DNA of 14,679 nucleotides from Bryobacterales bacterium. GTDB taxonomy: Bacteria; Acidobacteriota; Terriglobia; Bryobacterales; Bryobacteraceae. Positions 1 to 8,884 of the stretch are shown in pieces. Every line of letters begins with the position of its first letter. Positions within the stretch are counted from its first letter, which is position 1. The notes under the pieces are model-generated. The model made no database searches and was not told the origin of the DNA. It worked only from the letters and a program-made list of their open reading frames with translations. The stretch is from assembly GCA_003132905.1 (NCBI GenBank), contig PKZC01000300.1, positions 15,516 to 30,194 on the forward strand, given 5' to 3'. A program made the translations under genes and the position numbers.

Positions 1-9
1 GAGGGCCCA

Positions 10-3000
10 GTGCCTCCACTTCTTCTTCATGGTAACCTGCATCTTACTACGACAGTGCGGCCATCACTCTTTAGAGTGACAAAAACTATTTCCGCTAGAG
101 CGTTGCACACAATTTCCGGAGTTCGCGCCTGCCTGCTGTTGCTCGTCGCGGCCCTGGCTGCCTTTTCGCAGACCACTCAGGGCCTGATTTCAGGACAACT
201 GGTCGATTCGGTGACCGGCCGTCCCATCGCGGCGGCGAACGTGATCTTCGCCAGCGCCACTTCGAACCTGGCGGGCGGGGCGGCCAGCGATGCATCCGGC
301 TATTACTACCTGCCGCTGCTTTCGCCTGGAACTTATCAGATTCGAGTAATGTCGCCCGCCTACCAGTCGCAGGAAGTGCAGGAGCTGGAGTTGACCGTGG
401 CGGCGCGCATCGAGCTCGATTTCAGGCTGCGGCCATTAAGCGACGTTTGGGAATCGGGCCAGTACAAGAGCGTCTTTCTTCCGGGACAAAAGACCATCGT
501 TCCGTTTTATGGTCCCGATTTCGATCCCAGTAAGTCAGGATCGTTTGAGGCGCAGAAGGGCCGGCGTGAGCCGCTTGAATCCACCGTGTCTGAAGTTATC
601 GATTCGGGCGAAATCAACAATCTTCCGCTCGAAGGCCGCGACGTCTACTCGCTGCTGGTAACGCAGCCCGGCGTTACCTCCGATGCGGCAACCGGCCGCG
701 GGCTGGGGCTTTCGGTGAACGGCCAGCGCCCCTCGTCGTCCAATTATTTGCTGGACGGCCTGGAGAACAACAATTATCTGATCACCGGGCCGCTCGTCAC
801 GGTGGCGCCCGAGGCGATTCAGGAATATCGCATCTCCACCAATAACTTTTCCGCCGAGTATGGGCGCACGTCAGGATTCCTGGCCAATGCCATCACCCGC
901 ACGGGCGGCGAACAGTTTCATGGCGTTGCATATTTTTACCTGGAGAACGAGGCGCTGAACGCCAACGCGTTCCAGCAGAATTTGATCGGCGCCCCGCGCA
1001 GCATCGACAAACAAGACCAGCCAGGGTTCTTCGTGGGCGGCCCGGTGCTCAAGAATCGTTTGTTCTTCTCGAGTGCTTACGAATACTTTCGAAGCCGAGG
1101 GGACGGAGCGCCTTATCCTTTTGACCTTCCCACGCCGAACTTGTTGAGTTTCACCGGGCCGAACTCCATCGCCCGGCAGTTGCTCACTGCCTATCCCAGC
1201 CCGGTGACCACCACTGGCGCCGCGCTCACGCAGGTGGACATGCTGGCGCCTCCCGTAGCGGTAAATCGCACTCTGGCCATCGAGCGGCTGGATTACAACA
1301 CGCCCGACGGCAAAAACCGCGTGATGGTCCGCGTGCTGATCAATCGGCTGGACGAGCCGGATTTTATCTGGAGCCCGTACAAAGCCTTCATTTCTTCGCT
1401 GCACGAAAACACGATTTCGGCTGGCGGCAGCTATATCCACGCATTCCAATCGAATCTCACTAACGAGGCGCGGCTCAGCTACAGCACCGATGGTCTGGGC
1501 TGGAACCGTCCTCATCCGGAGATCCCTTCGCTCACCACCAGCGATTCCTACGTGGTGAACGGAGTGCAGTATTCGGGCGTGACCTTGCCCGGCAGCGCGG
1601 CGTTCTACGCCTACAAGAACGTCAACGATAGTTGGGAAGTACTGGATAACTTGATTTGGACCCGGGGCCAGCATTTAGTGACGGTGGGCGGCGGCCTGCT
1701 CTGGCGCAGTTCGAATGGCTACCTGACGGCCGGGCAAGATGGTCAATACTTATTCGGAAACGTCCTTTCATTTGCACTCGGCGAGCCCAGTTTCCTCGAA
1801 GCCGCGATCGACCGTACAGCCCTCCCTTCCATTCAGCAGCCCGATTCGAATCGCACCTACCGCTATGGCCAGGATTTCCTGTTCGCCCAGGATACGTTCA
1901 AGATCACTCAACGGCTGACGGTGAATTACGGGGTGCGTTATGAGTTTTATGGAGGGCCCGAGAATACAGGAACGGCCAAGGACTCGCTGGTTCAACTTGG
2001 GCCGGGCAGCACGCTGGCGCAACAACTGGTGGGCGCGGCTCTGGTGCAGCCGAGTAGTTCCGGCAACGAGCAGCTTTTCCGATCGAGCAACGATTTTGAA
2101 ATACGCACCGGCGCTGCTTACGATTTGTTCGGTAGCGGGCGCACGCTGCTGCGCGGCGGCTTTGGGACGTTCTATGATCGGCCCTTCGATAATCTGTGGG
2201 AAAACGTACGGGACAACAATCTCATCTTGCCGGTGCTTCGGTTGCCGGGTGGAACCACCAATTTCTTAGCGCCTGTCTCAAGCGTGCTCCAGAACTTCCA
2301 GGGCCAGACGCTGGCCAGTTCTTTCCCCGATCTGACGTTGATCGATCCTAACCTTCGCAACGGACGCGTGAAGAGTTACTTCGCAGGCGTGCAGCAAAGG
2401 ATCACCGACAATCTGACGTTGGAAGTGAACGGTCTGGGGTCCTACGGGCGTGCGCTGATTACCACCGACGTCATCAATCGCAGCTTCTCCACACTCGCCG
2501 GCCGCTACAACAACAATCTTCCCGACATCGCGTATCGTGCTAACCAGGGATTCTCGGACTACAATGCGCTCACCGCCGTGCTGCGTTATCGCACTTCGCG
2601 TGGCATGATACAGGGCTCCTACACCTGGAGCCATTCCATCGACAATCAAAGCGATCCTTTGGTTGGCGATTTCTTCAATCTGACGTTCACCAGCATTCAG
2701 ACCGCGGCTTCGTCGGCGCCACGCTCTACTTTTTCAGAACAGTTCAACCCCAACTCAGACCGCGGCAATTCCGATTTCGATCAGCGGCAGAATCTCGTGA
2801 TCTTCTCTTATTGGAATCTGCCCGCGCCGTTCGCTCACTCGAAGCCAGGTATTGCGCTGCGCGACTGGACGCTGGCGGGGCTGGCGGCGTTCCGTTCCGG
2901 CTTGCCCTACACTGTCTATGGAACCTCCACCACGATCGGCGGGGAAGGTCTCATCCTGAATAATCGCGCGAATCTTCTCGATTCCAGCCAAGCCGTGTTC

Positions 3001-3372
3001 GCGAATCCATCGCCCGTTCCGGGCGGAGTGCAGCTGTTGAATGCGGTGGCGTTCGGATCCGCGGCGCCCAGCACGCTAGGCAACATCGGACGCAACGCTT
3101 TTACAGGCCCAGGATTCTATAGCTTCGATCTATCGTTGGCTCGCGCGTTTCATCTGCCTTGGCTCGGTGAATCGGGCCAACTGCGAGTGCGCGCCGATGC
3201 CTACAATGTGCTGAACCACGCGAACCTGGGCAATCCCGACGCCCGGTTGAACGATCCGCAATTCGGTGTCGCAACCTACGGCCGGCAAGGGTATCCATCC
3301 GGTTTCCCGGCCGTGGCGCCGCTCAATGAGACGCCGCGCGAGATTCAGATGAGCGTGCGAGTGGTTTTCTAA
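10..3372 (+). CDS. Oar-like TonB-dependent receptor with N-terminal carboxypeptidase-regulatory domain
   Basis: Outer-membrane beta-barrel transporter family, energised through TonB; the substrate cannot be told from sequence. The 1120-residue reading runs as follows. A hydrophobic signal segment lies at about residues 38-53 (ACLLLLVAALAAFSQ). A CarboxypepD_reg-like beta-sandwich follows at about 58-140 (SGQLVDSVTGRPIAAANV, then DASGYYYLPLLSPGTYQIRV). A plug domain spans about 190-310 (INNLPLEGRD, SVNGQRPSSSNYLLDGLENN, FSAEYGRTSGFLANAITRTGG). The rest is barrel, ending in the terminal Phe expected of an outer-membrane protein (SVRVVF). This architecture is very common in Acidobacteriota. The start is uncertain. 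The first GTG at 10 leaves an overlong n-region; a GTG at 76 would give a normal signal peptide (MTKTISARALH...). No stop precedes position 10, so the gene could also begin outside the window. No clear Shine-Dalgarno precedes any candidate start. Its stop interlocks with that of the convergent glucokinase gene. Confidence 0.93.
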   Translation: MPPLLLHGNLHLTTTVRPSLFRVTKTISARALHTISGVRACLLLLVAALAAFSQTTQGLISGQLVDSVTGRPIAAANVIFASATSNLAGGAASDASGYYYLPLLSPGTYQIRVMSPAYQSQEVQELELTVAARIELDFRLRPLSDVWESGQYKSVFLPGQKTIVPFYGPDFDPSKSGSFEAQKGRREPLESTVSEVIDSGEINNLPLEGRDVYSLLVTQPGVTSDAATGRGLGLSVNGQRPSSSNYLLDGLENNNYLITGPLVTVAPEAIQEYRISTNNFSAEYGRTSGFLANAITRTGGEQFHGVAYFYLENEALNANAFQQNLIGAPRSIDKQDQPGFFVGGPVLKNRLFFSSAYEYFRSRGDGAPYPFDLPTPNLLSFTGPNSIARQLLTAYPSPVTTTGAALTQVDMLAPPVAVNRTLAIERLDYNTPDGKNRVMVRVLINRLDEPDFIWSPYKAFISSLHENTISAGGSYIHAFQSNLTNEARLSYSTDGLGWNRPHPEIPSLTTSDSYVVNGVQYSGVTLPGSAAFYAYKNVNDSWEVLDNLIWTRGQHLVTVGGGLLWRSSNGYLTAGQDGQYLFGNVLSFALGEPSFLEAAIDRTALPSIQQPDSNRTYRYGQDFLFAQDTFKITQRLTVNYGVRYEFYGGPENTGTAKDSLVQLGPGSTLAQQLVGAALVQPSSSGNEQLFRSSNDFEIRTGAAYDLFGSGRTLLRGGFGTFYDRPFDNLWENVRDNNLILPVLRLPGGTTNFLAPVSSVLQNFQGQTLASSFPDLTLIDPNLRNGRVKSYFAGVQQRITDNLTLEVNGLGSYGRALITTDVINRSFSTLAGRYNNNLPDIAYRANQGFSDYNALTAVLRYRTSRGMIQGSYTWSHSIDNQSDPLVGDFFNLTFTSIQTAASSAPRSTFSEQFNPNSDRGNSDFDQRQNLVIFSYWNLPAPFAHSKPGIALRDWTLAGLAAFRSGLPYTVYGTSTTIGGEGLILNNRANLLDSSQAVFANPSPVPGGVQLLNAVAFGSAAPSTLGNIGRNAFTGPGFYSFDLSLARAFHLPWLGESGQLRVRADAYNVLNHANLGNPDARLNDPQFGVATYGRQGYPSGFPAVAPLNETPREIQMSVRVVF

Positions 3373-4361
3373 CGGCCTTTCGCGAGTGACAGCGCCGCCA
3401 CCCGGCCCGCCCCCAACAGCGCGGTTTTATCGTTCGTAATTACACGCACCGGAATGTCCTTCAGGATGCCGCCGATCCGTCCCTTGGCGCTGAAGGCCTT
3501 CATAAACGCGGTGCTGCTCAGCTTGCGGATAATCTTTGGCGCAATCCCGCCCCCCACATAGGTGCCGCCCGTGGCAAGCATCTTCAAAGCCAGATTGCCG
3601 GCTTCGGAACCATAGAGACAGACGAAGATATCCAAAGCTTGCACGCAAATGGCCGACGTTCCTTCCAGCGCCGATTTCGAAATGGCCGCGGATGGATCGC
3701 CCTGCTCGATCTGCTCGGCCAGCCATGGCGGCTCTTCGCCGCGCCCGGTTTCCCGCAGAAATAGATAGATGTTATGCAACCCCGGTCCCGAAAGCACGCG
3801 TTCGTAACTGACGTGATCGAAGCGGCCCATCAGATAGCGAAGCAGGTCCATTTCCAAATCGTTGCGCGGAGCGAAATCCACATGGCCGCCTTCAGAAGGA
3901 AACGGATGATACCCGCCGCGCCCGTCGGAGTACAATCCGGCCTCGCCCAGGCCCGTCCCCGCCGAAATCAAAGCGCGATTCCCGTTGTTGCCTGGTAAGC
4001 CCGGATTCAGAACCACAAAATCCGATTCCTCGAGTAGCGCGATGCCGTGCGCGTTGGCAAACAGATCGTTGATCAGCGTGATGGAGGCCACGCCCAAGTC
4101 GGCGGCCGTTTGCTTTGCGTCCACCACCCAAGGCAGGTTGGTGGTTTCCACCCGCCCGTTGACAACCGCGCCGGGAAGCCCGAAACAAACCGCATCCACT
4201 GTCTGCGGGTGCATGCCAAGAAACTTGCGTACAATCTGGGTGGGTCCGGAAAACTGCGGACTGGGATAAACCTCCAGGTGAACCACTTTCAGGTGATCCG
4301 CCGTTCCTTCGAAAAATGCCAGACGAGTGTTGGTGCCCCCGATATCGCCCGCCAGGATCAT
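3369..4361 (-). CDS. glk: Glucokinase (Glk family, non-ROK)
   Basis: Cytoplasmic ATP-dependent phosphorylation of glucose to glucose-6-phosphate. The 330-residue protein has normal family length and opens with the phosphate-binding motif at 5-13 (GDIGGTNTR). LINDLFANAHG at 96-106 contains the expected catalytic Asp (D99). SAGTGLGEAGL lies at 133-143, the sugar-binding EGGHVDFAP at 157-165 as in E. coli-type Glk, and GGTYVGGGIAPKI at 265-277. These place it in the Glk (PF02685-type) family rather than the ROK kinases. It is the last gene of the tkt/tal-pgi/zwf operon. Its ATG shares one base with the zwf stop (TAATG), with a GGAG about 9 nt upstream inside zwf, so translation is probably coupled. 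Its product is the substrate of the gene just before it. At the 3' end it overlaps the convergent receptor gene by 4 bp, which leaves no room for a terminator between them. Confidence 0.95.
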   Translation of the reverse strand: MILAGDIGGTNTRLAFFEGTADHLKVVHLEVYPSPQFSGPTQIVRKFLGMHPQTVDAVCFGLPGAVVNGRVETTNLPWVVDAKQTAADLGVASITLINDLFANAHGIALLEESDFVVLNPGLPGNNGNRALISAGTGLGEAGLYSDGRGGYHPFPSEGGHVDFAPRNDLEMDLLRYLMGRFDHVSYERVLSGPGLHNIYLFLRETGRGEEPPWLAEQIEQGDPSAAISKSALEGTSAICVQALDIFVCLYGSEAGNLALKMLATGGTYVGGGIAPKIIRKLSSTAFMKAFSAKGRIGGILKDIPVRVITNDKTALLGAGRVAALSLAKGR

Positions 4362-5893
4362 TATTCGTTGCTCCAGTGGCGATGATCCTTAGTGAGCATT
4401 TCGTCAGCCTCCGGCGGTCCCCACGACCCGGCGGCGTAGTTCGGAAACCGCCGCGGTGGCAGCGCTTCCCACACGTCCAGAATTGGCGCCACCACATGCC
4501 AGGCCGTTTCCACCATGTCAGATCGCTGGAACAGCGTCGCGTCACCGAGCATGCAGTCGTATAACAAACGCTCATAACCGGTTTGCGGCGTGGCGTTGAA
4601 ATAGTCGGTGTAGTTGAAATTCATGTCTACATCGCCGATCTGCACCACGGGTCCGGGAATCTTTGCGCCGAAGCTGAGTTTGATGCCTTCATCCGGCTGC
4701 AAATGCAAAACCAGGCGATTGGGTTCCAGCTTATCCACGGCGGTCTTGCGGAACAACACGAAAGGCGCGCGCTTGAACTGGATCACGATTTTGGTGGCGC
4801 GATGCGGCAGCCGTTTTCCAGTGCGCAGATAGAACGGCACATCCGCCCAGCGCCAGTTGTCGATGAACAGCTTCATCGCGACGAAAGTTTCCGTGCGCGA
4901 ATCGGTAGCCACATAGGGCTCCGCGCGATACCCCGGCACCCGGTTCGCGCCTTCCACACCCTCGCCATATTGGCCGCGCACCGTGCGCGTCAGCACTTCT
5001 TCGTCGGTCATCGGCGAAAGAGCCTTCAGAATTTTGGCCTGTTCGTCGCGAACCACATCCGCATCGAAGGAAACGGGCGGCTCCATCGCGGTCAGCGAAA
5101 TGAGCTGAAAAATGTGATTGGGCACCATGTCGCGCAGCGTGCCCGCCTTCTCGTAGTACGTGCCGCGCTGCTCCACACCCACCGTTTCCGATACGGTGAT
5201 CTGGACATGATCGATATAGCGCCGGTTCCAGATCGGCTCGAAGATACCGTTGGCGAAGCGGAACACCAAAATGTTCTGGACCGTTTCTTTCCCCAGATAA
5301 TGGTCGATCCGATAGATCTGCTTTTCCTCTAGCACCTTACGAATTTCTTTGTTCAGGGCAATAGCCGATTCATAATCGTGCCCAAACGGTTTTTCGATGA
5401 TCACCCGCCGCCAGCCGTGGTCTTCCTTCACCAAGCCCGCATCGCCCAGCTGCGTAATGATAGGTCCAAAAAAGCTAGGCGCCGTGGCCAGATAGTAAAA
5501 GTAATTGCCGCGAGTGCCGTGCTCTTTGTCGATCTTCTCCAGAAGCTCGCTTAACTCCTTGTAGGCATTGGGGTCGGCGAAATCGCCGGAAAGATAATAG
5601 ATGCGGCGAGAAAACCAATGCCACAGATCGGGATCGATGGTGGTAGTGGCGAACTCGCCGATCTCTTTGCCGATCTCGTCGCGAAATTGCTCGCTGGTCA
5701 GCTCGTTGCGCGCAAATCCCACCAGCGCGAACTCCTTGGACAGCAGATTGTCTTTCGCCAGATTGTAGAGCGCCGGGATGAGTTTGCGCTTCGTTAAATC
5801 ACCCGACGCTCCAAAGATTACCATCACGCACGGGTCGCCCGGACGGCCCGCGCCGAGGATCGACCTGGAAGCAGTGTCTACTGCCAATTGCAT
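4361..5893 (-). CDS. zwf: Glucose-6-phosphate dehydrogenase
   Basis: Oxidises glucose-6-phosphate to 6-phosphoglucono-1,5-lactone with reduction of NAD(P)+, the first step of the oxidative pentose phosphate and Entner-Doudoroff routes; cytoplasmic. The 510 residues match the usual bacterial length. The N-terminal dinucleotide-binding turn is at 28-37 ([10 protein letters not shown]). EKPFGHD follows at 167-173, and the active-site signature RIDHYLGKE at 195-203 includes the substrate-binding His198. The catalytic-base region [10 protein letters not shown] ends in His260, equivalent to His240 of the Leuconostoc enzyme by motif. The C-terminus (GSWGPPEAD) is intact. The ATG at 5893 is preceded by GGAAAGG (5900-5906) at 6-nt spacing. 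The gene sits 20 nt after tal-pgi and overlaps glk by 1 nt. Basic residues after GASGDLT (KRK) would suit NADP+ use, but cofactor preference is not proven by sequence. Confidence 0.97.
   Translation of the reverse strand: MQLAVDTASRSILGAGRPGDPCVMVIFGASGDLTKRKLIPALYNLAKDNLLSKEFALVGFARNELTSEQFRDEIGKEIGEFATTTIDPDLWHWFSRRIYYLSGDFADPNAYKELSELLEKIDKEHGTRGNYFYYLATAPSFFGPIITQLGDAGLVKEDHGWRRVIIEKPFGHDYESAIALNKEIRKVLEEKQIYRIDHYLGKETVQNILVFRFANGIFEPIWNRRYIDHVQITVSETVGVEQRGTYYEKAGTLRDMVPNHIFQLISLTAMEPPVSFDADVVRDEQAKILKALSPMTDEEVLTRTVRGQYGEGVEGANRVPGYRAEPYVATDSRTETFVAMKLFIDNWRWADVPFYLRTGKRLPHRATKIVIQFKRAPFVLFRKTAVDKLEPNRLVLHLQPDEGIKLSFGAKIPGPVVQIGDVDMNFNYTDYFNATPQTGYERLLYDCMLGDATLFQRSDMVETAWHVVAPILDVWEALPPRRFPNYAAGSWGPPEADEMLTKDHRHWSNE
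4371..4374 (-). promoter_or_regulatory. Ribosome-binding site of glk inside zwf
   Basis: GGAG lies 9 nt upstream of the glk ATG, within the last codons of zwf. Together with the TAATG stop/start overlap it supports the chosen start and re-initiation by ribosomes finishing zwf. Confidence 0.55.
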
Positions 5894-5913
5894 TCGTTAC
5901 CTTTCCGTTTCTA

Positions 5914-8811
5914 TTAAGACAATGCTTTCGTTATCACCGCTTGCAGTGCCGCCAAGCCGCTATCCACATCGTGCAAGTGGACCCGCAATGCCCGCCGGTT
6001 GCGATCCGCCAGCACCTGGAAATCGCCCCGCGCCTGCGCCGCCTTCACCACCCCGAATGTGAATTTCTGGCCCGGCACCGGGAGGTCGGCCTTGTCGTCG
6101 CAAGTCACTTGGAGAAACACACCCGTATTCGGACCGCCCTTGTACGCCTGGCCGGTCGAGTGTAAAAAGCGCGGACCAAATCCCAGGCATGTCGCGACTT
6201 TCTTCTTGTCGCGCACGCTTGCTCGAATGCCCTTTAGGAACTTGTGATGCGGCTGGTTCATCTCCACATAACCCAGCAGCGCGAAGTAATCGCCCGCGTT
6301 CAAGCGATTCAAGTGCGCGCGCAAATATCCCACCAGCGTCTTGTCGGATCCCGCTGCCGACGCCAGCGCCTTGGCGTTGGTTTCGTCGGTGAACAGCTCG
6401 ATGCCGTTCTCTGAAAGGATCGAGGCTTCCGGCGGCAGCGCGCCCGTTTTTTCGTATTGCGAAGTCAGCTTCTTAGTCTCGATCTTGCTTGCTTCAACAT
6501 CGGGCTGGTTGAACGCGTTGATGCCGATCACAGATCCGGCTACCGCGGTCGCGATTTCCCAGCGGAACATTTCCTGTCCCAGGTTGTAAATGTCCGACAG
6601 CGCGATGCGCACCACCGGATGTCCCGCCTTGGCGAGAGCGTCCACGGCTTGATCCTGCGCCGGATCCGCGCCATTCTCCAAGCGTATGTAGGCGAAGATG
6701 CGATCCTTGCCATAAACTTCCGGAGCGCCCAGCGCCTCGCCATCCACGGGGATCAGGCCCTTGCCGTCCTTGCCGGTCGATTCGGCCAATAGCTGCTCCA
6801 GCCATGCGCCGAAATCCCAAATACCGGGCGACGTGATCAGCGTCACCTTATCGCGTCCAGCCTTCGCGGCCATGCCGAGCACCAAGCCAAGCTGCACGCC
6901 CGGATTCTTATCCACCGGCAGGCACGAGGAGCACGCAATCGCCATCACATCGGCGCGATCCAGAAACCGCAGTGCGTCAATGCCCATAACCGATGCCGGA
7001 ACCATGCCGAAATCGGACAGTGCGGAGTACCGTCCGCCAATGCTCGGATCGCCGTGGAAGATGTGCCGGAAGCCATCGGCCTGCGCCACTTGCTCGAACT
7101 TCGACCCCGGATCGGTGATAGCGATGAAGCGGTTGCCCGCTTTACCCGGCCCCAGGGTCTTTTCCACGCGATCGAAGAAATACTGCTTGAAGATGTTCGG
7201 TTCCAGCGTTGTGCCGGACTTGCTCGAAACGATAAACACCGTGTTCGCCAAGTCAATCTTGTTCTCGAATGCCTTCACTTGAGCGGGGTCGGTGGAATCC
7301 AACACAAACATTTCCGGGAAGCCTTCCACTTTTCCGAACGTCATTCTCAGCACTTCGGGACACAGGCTCGATCCTCCCATGCCCAGCAGCAGCGCATGCT
7401 TGAAACCGGCCGCTTTCACGTCTTTGGCGACATCTTCTAAATGCTGCTTGTGCGCCAGCTGATCCTCGGTGATGCCCAGCCAGCCAAGCCACTTGGCTTC
7501 ATCGGTTCCAGTCCACAGCGAAGCATCGCGCCCCCACAGCCGCCGGACTTTGCCCGCCATTTTCCAATCGTCGATGGCTTCAGAAAGCTTCGTGCCGATA
7601 TCCTCGGGCAGCGACGTGGTCTGCGCATTCACTTCGGCTTGCGAGACAAACTTGCATTTCGCGTCCACCGCGTTCAGCAGCTTATCGAACGGCTCGGCGA
7701 ACAGCTTCACGGCCTGGGTAACCAGGTCGTCAGTCACTTTCTCCATGGAAATGCCGGCCGCTTCCAGATTGTCCATGGTCTGTTTGGCGGCATCCAAGCC
7801 AGCCTCTAGGCTCGCTTTCGGCTTGCCGTGATCGCGGAAAGCCTCCAGCGTTTGCGGCGGCATGGTGTTGACGGTGTCCGGCCCGATCAGCTCTTCCACA
7901 TACAGCACATCCGAATAAGACGGATCCTTGGTGCTGGTGCTGGCCCACAGCACGCGCTGCGTTTGTGCGCCCTTCTGCGCCAGGGCATTCCAATCGGGAC
8001 CCGAGAAGATCTGTTTGTATCGCTGATAGGTCAGCTTGCCGTTGGCAATCGCCACCTTGCCCGGCAGGCTCTTCAGCAGCGCCTGCTCCTTCGGATCGGT
8101 GCTCGATTTCAGCTTGGCCTTGACAATGGAATCCACCATGCTGTCGATACGGCTGATAAAGAAGCTGGCCACGCTCGATATGTGGCTCGGGTCGCCACCG
8201 CCGGCCGCGTATTTCTTCAGGCCGGCAATATAGGCCAGCGCCACCTTCTCATACATCTCCTGCGCGAACAGCAGCGTCACATTGACGTTGATGCCCTCGC
8301 TGATCAGTTCTTCAATAGCGGGGATTCCTTCCATCGTCGCCGGCACCTTCACCAGCAGATTGGGACGATTCACTTCCTTCCACAAGCGACGCGCGTCCTT
8401 AAGCGTGCCCTGGGTGTCGCGCGCCAGAAACGGAGAAACCTCCAGGCTCACATAGCCATCGCGCATCTTGGTCTGGTCGTAAACCGGCCGCAGGATATCG
8501 GCCGCATCCTGGATGTCTTTGATCGCGATGATTTCGTACACCCGCATCGCGTCCAGGTCCTTGCGCTTTTGCAGTTCGACCAGCGCGTCCGCATAGTCGG
8601 TGCTGCCCGTGATGGCCTTTTCGAAAATAGCCGGATTGGATGTGACGCCGCCCAGCCCGTCTTCATCCACCAGGCGTTTCAACTCGCCCCCAGTGATGAG
8701 CGTGCGCCGGATGTAATCCAGCCACGCGGATTGCCCATATTTGCGAAGTTCCACCAAAGGGTTAGTGGTGGCTGCGGAGGTTGTAATTGTGGCGCTTGTG
8801 GTGTTAGTCAC
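5914..8811 (-). CDS. tal-pgi: Bifunctional transaldolase / glucose-6-phosphate isomerase
   Basis: A natural fusion of two cytoplasmic sugar-phosphate enzymes, 965 residues from the start chosen here. After a Thr/Ala-rich tail (about 1-16), the transaldolase domain spans roughly 17-385. It has signature GVTSNPAIF at 55-63, the Schiff-base lysine K155 in LVKVPATMEG, NVTLLFA at 177-183 and SRIDSMVD at 220-227. The isomerase domain spans about 395-965. It has sugar-isomerase motifs LLLGMGGSSL (474-483) and SSKSGTTLEP (529-538), then IGGRYSALSDFG (591-602), GINAFNQPDVEASK (763-776) and FGPRFLHSTGQAYKGGP (878-894). Fused Tal-Pgi proteins are known in several bacterial groups. The start is GTG 8811, because GAGAGGA lies 7 nt upstream and homology begins right after it. 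A longer in-frame reading to 9030 runs into tkt and is not credible. Both activities return pentose phosphates to hexose, matching tkt upstream and zwf 20 nt downstream. Confidence 0.95.
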   Translation of the reverse strand: MTNTTSATITTSAATTNPLVELRKYGQSAWLDYIRRTLITGGELKRLVDEDGLGGVTSNPAIFEKAITGSTDYADALVELQKRKDLDAMRVYEIIAIKDIQDAADILRPVYDQTKMRDGYVSLEVSPFLARDTQGTLKDARRLWKEVNRPNLLVKVPATMEGIPAIEELISEGINVNVTLLFAQEMYEKVALAYIAGLKKYAAGGGDPSHISSVASFFISRIDSMVDSIVKAKLKSSTDPKEQALLKSLPGKVAIANGKLTYQRYKQIFSGPDWNALAQKGAQTQRVLWASTSTKDPSYSDVLYVEELIGPDTVNTMPPQTLEAFRDHGKPKASLEAGLDAAKQTMDNLEAAGISMEKVTDDLVTQAVKLFAEPFDKLLNAVDAKCKFVSQAEVNAQTTSLPEDIGTKLSEAIDDWKMAGKVRRLWGRDASLWTGTDEAKWLGWLGITEDQLAHKQHLEDVAKDVKAAGFKHALLLGMGGSSLCPEVLRMTFGKVEGFPEMFVLDSTDPAQVKAFENKIDLANTVFIVSSKSGTTLEPNIFKQYFFDRVEKTLGPGKAGNRFIAITDPGSKFEQVAQADGFRHIFHGDPSIGGRYSALSDFGMVPASVMGIDALRFLDRADVMAIACSSCLPVDKNPGVQLGLVLGMAAKAGRDKVTLITSPGIWDFGAWLEQLLAESTGKDGKGLIPVDGEALGAPEVYGKDRIFAYIRLENGADPAQDQAVDALAKAGHPVVRIALSDIYNLGQEMFRWEIATAVAGSVIGINAFNQPDVEASKIETKKLTSQYEKTGALPPEASILSENGIELFTDETNAKALASAAGSDKTLVGYLRAHLNRLNAGDYFALLGYVEMNQPHHKFLKGIRASVRDKKKVATCLGFGPRFLHSTGQAYKGGPNTGVFLQVTCDDKADLPVPGQKFTFGVVKAAQARGDFQVLADRNRRALRVHLHDVDSGLAALQAVITKALS

Positions 8812-8818
8812 TTGGTGT

Positions 8819-8825
8819 TCCTCTC
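8819..8825 (-). promoter_or_regulatory. Ribosome-binding site deciding the tal-pgi start
   Basis: GAGAGGA, 7 nt before the GTG at 8811. It is the strongest Shine-Dalgarno in the 73-nt tkt/tal-pgi gap, and it fixes the start at GTG rather than at an upstream in-frame ATG inside tkt. Confidence 0.7.
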
Positions 8826-8884
8826 GTCTTGGGTAAATCTTGAGACTGACGACACGCTGCTCGCCGGTTCGCCCGTCCCCATCT

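Noticed and set aside
871..1674. 267-codon open frame antisense to the TonB-dependent receptor
   Set aside because: It lies wholly inside a well-supported gene, has no recognisable domain and has the Arg/His/Val-rich composition of a reverse-strand shadow in GC-rich coding DNA.
4583..5332. 249-codon plus-strand open frame antisense to zwf
   Set aside because: Same reasoning: it mirrors a fully conserved G6PD sequence and has no motif of its own.
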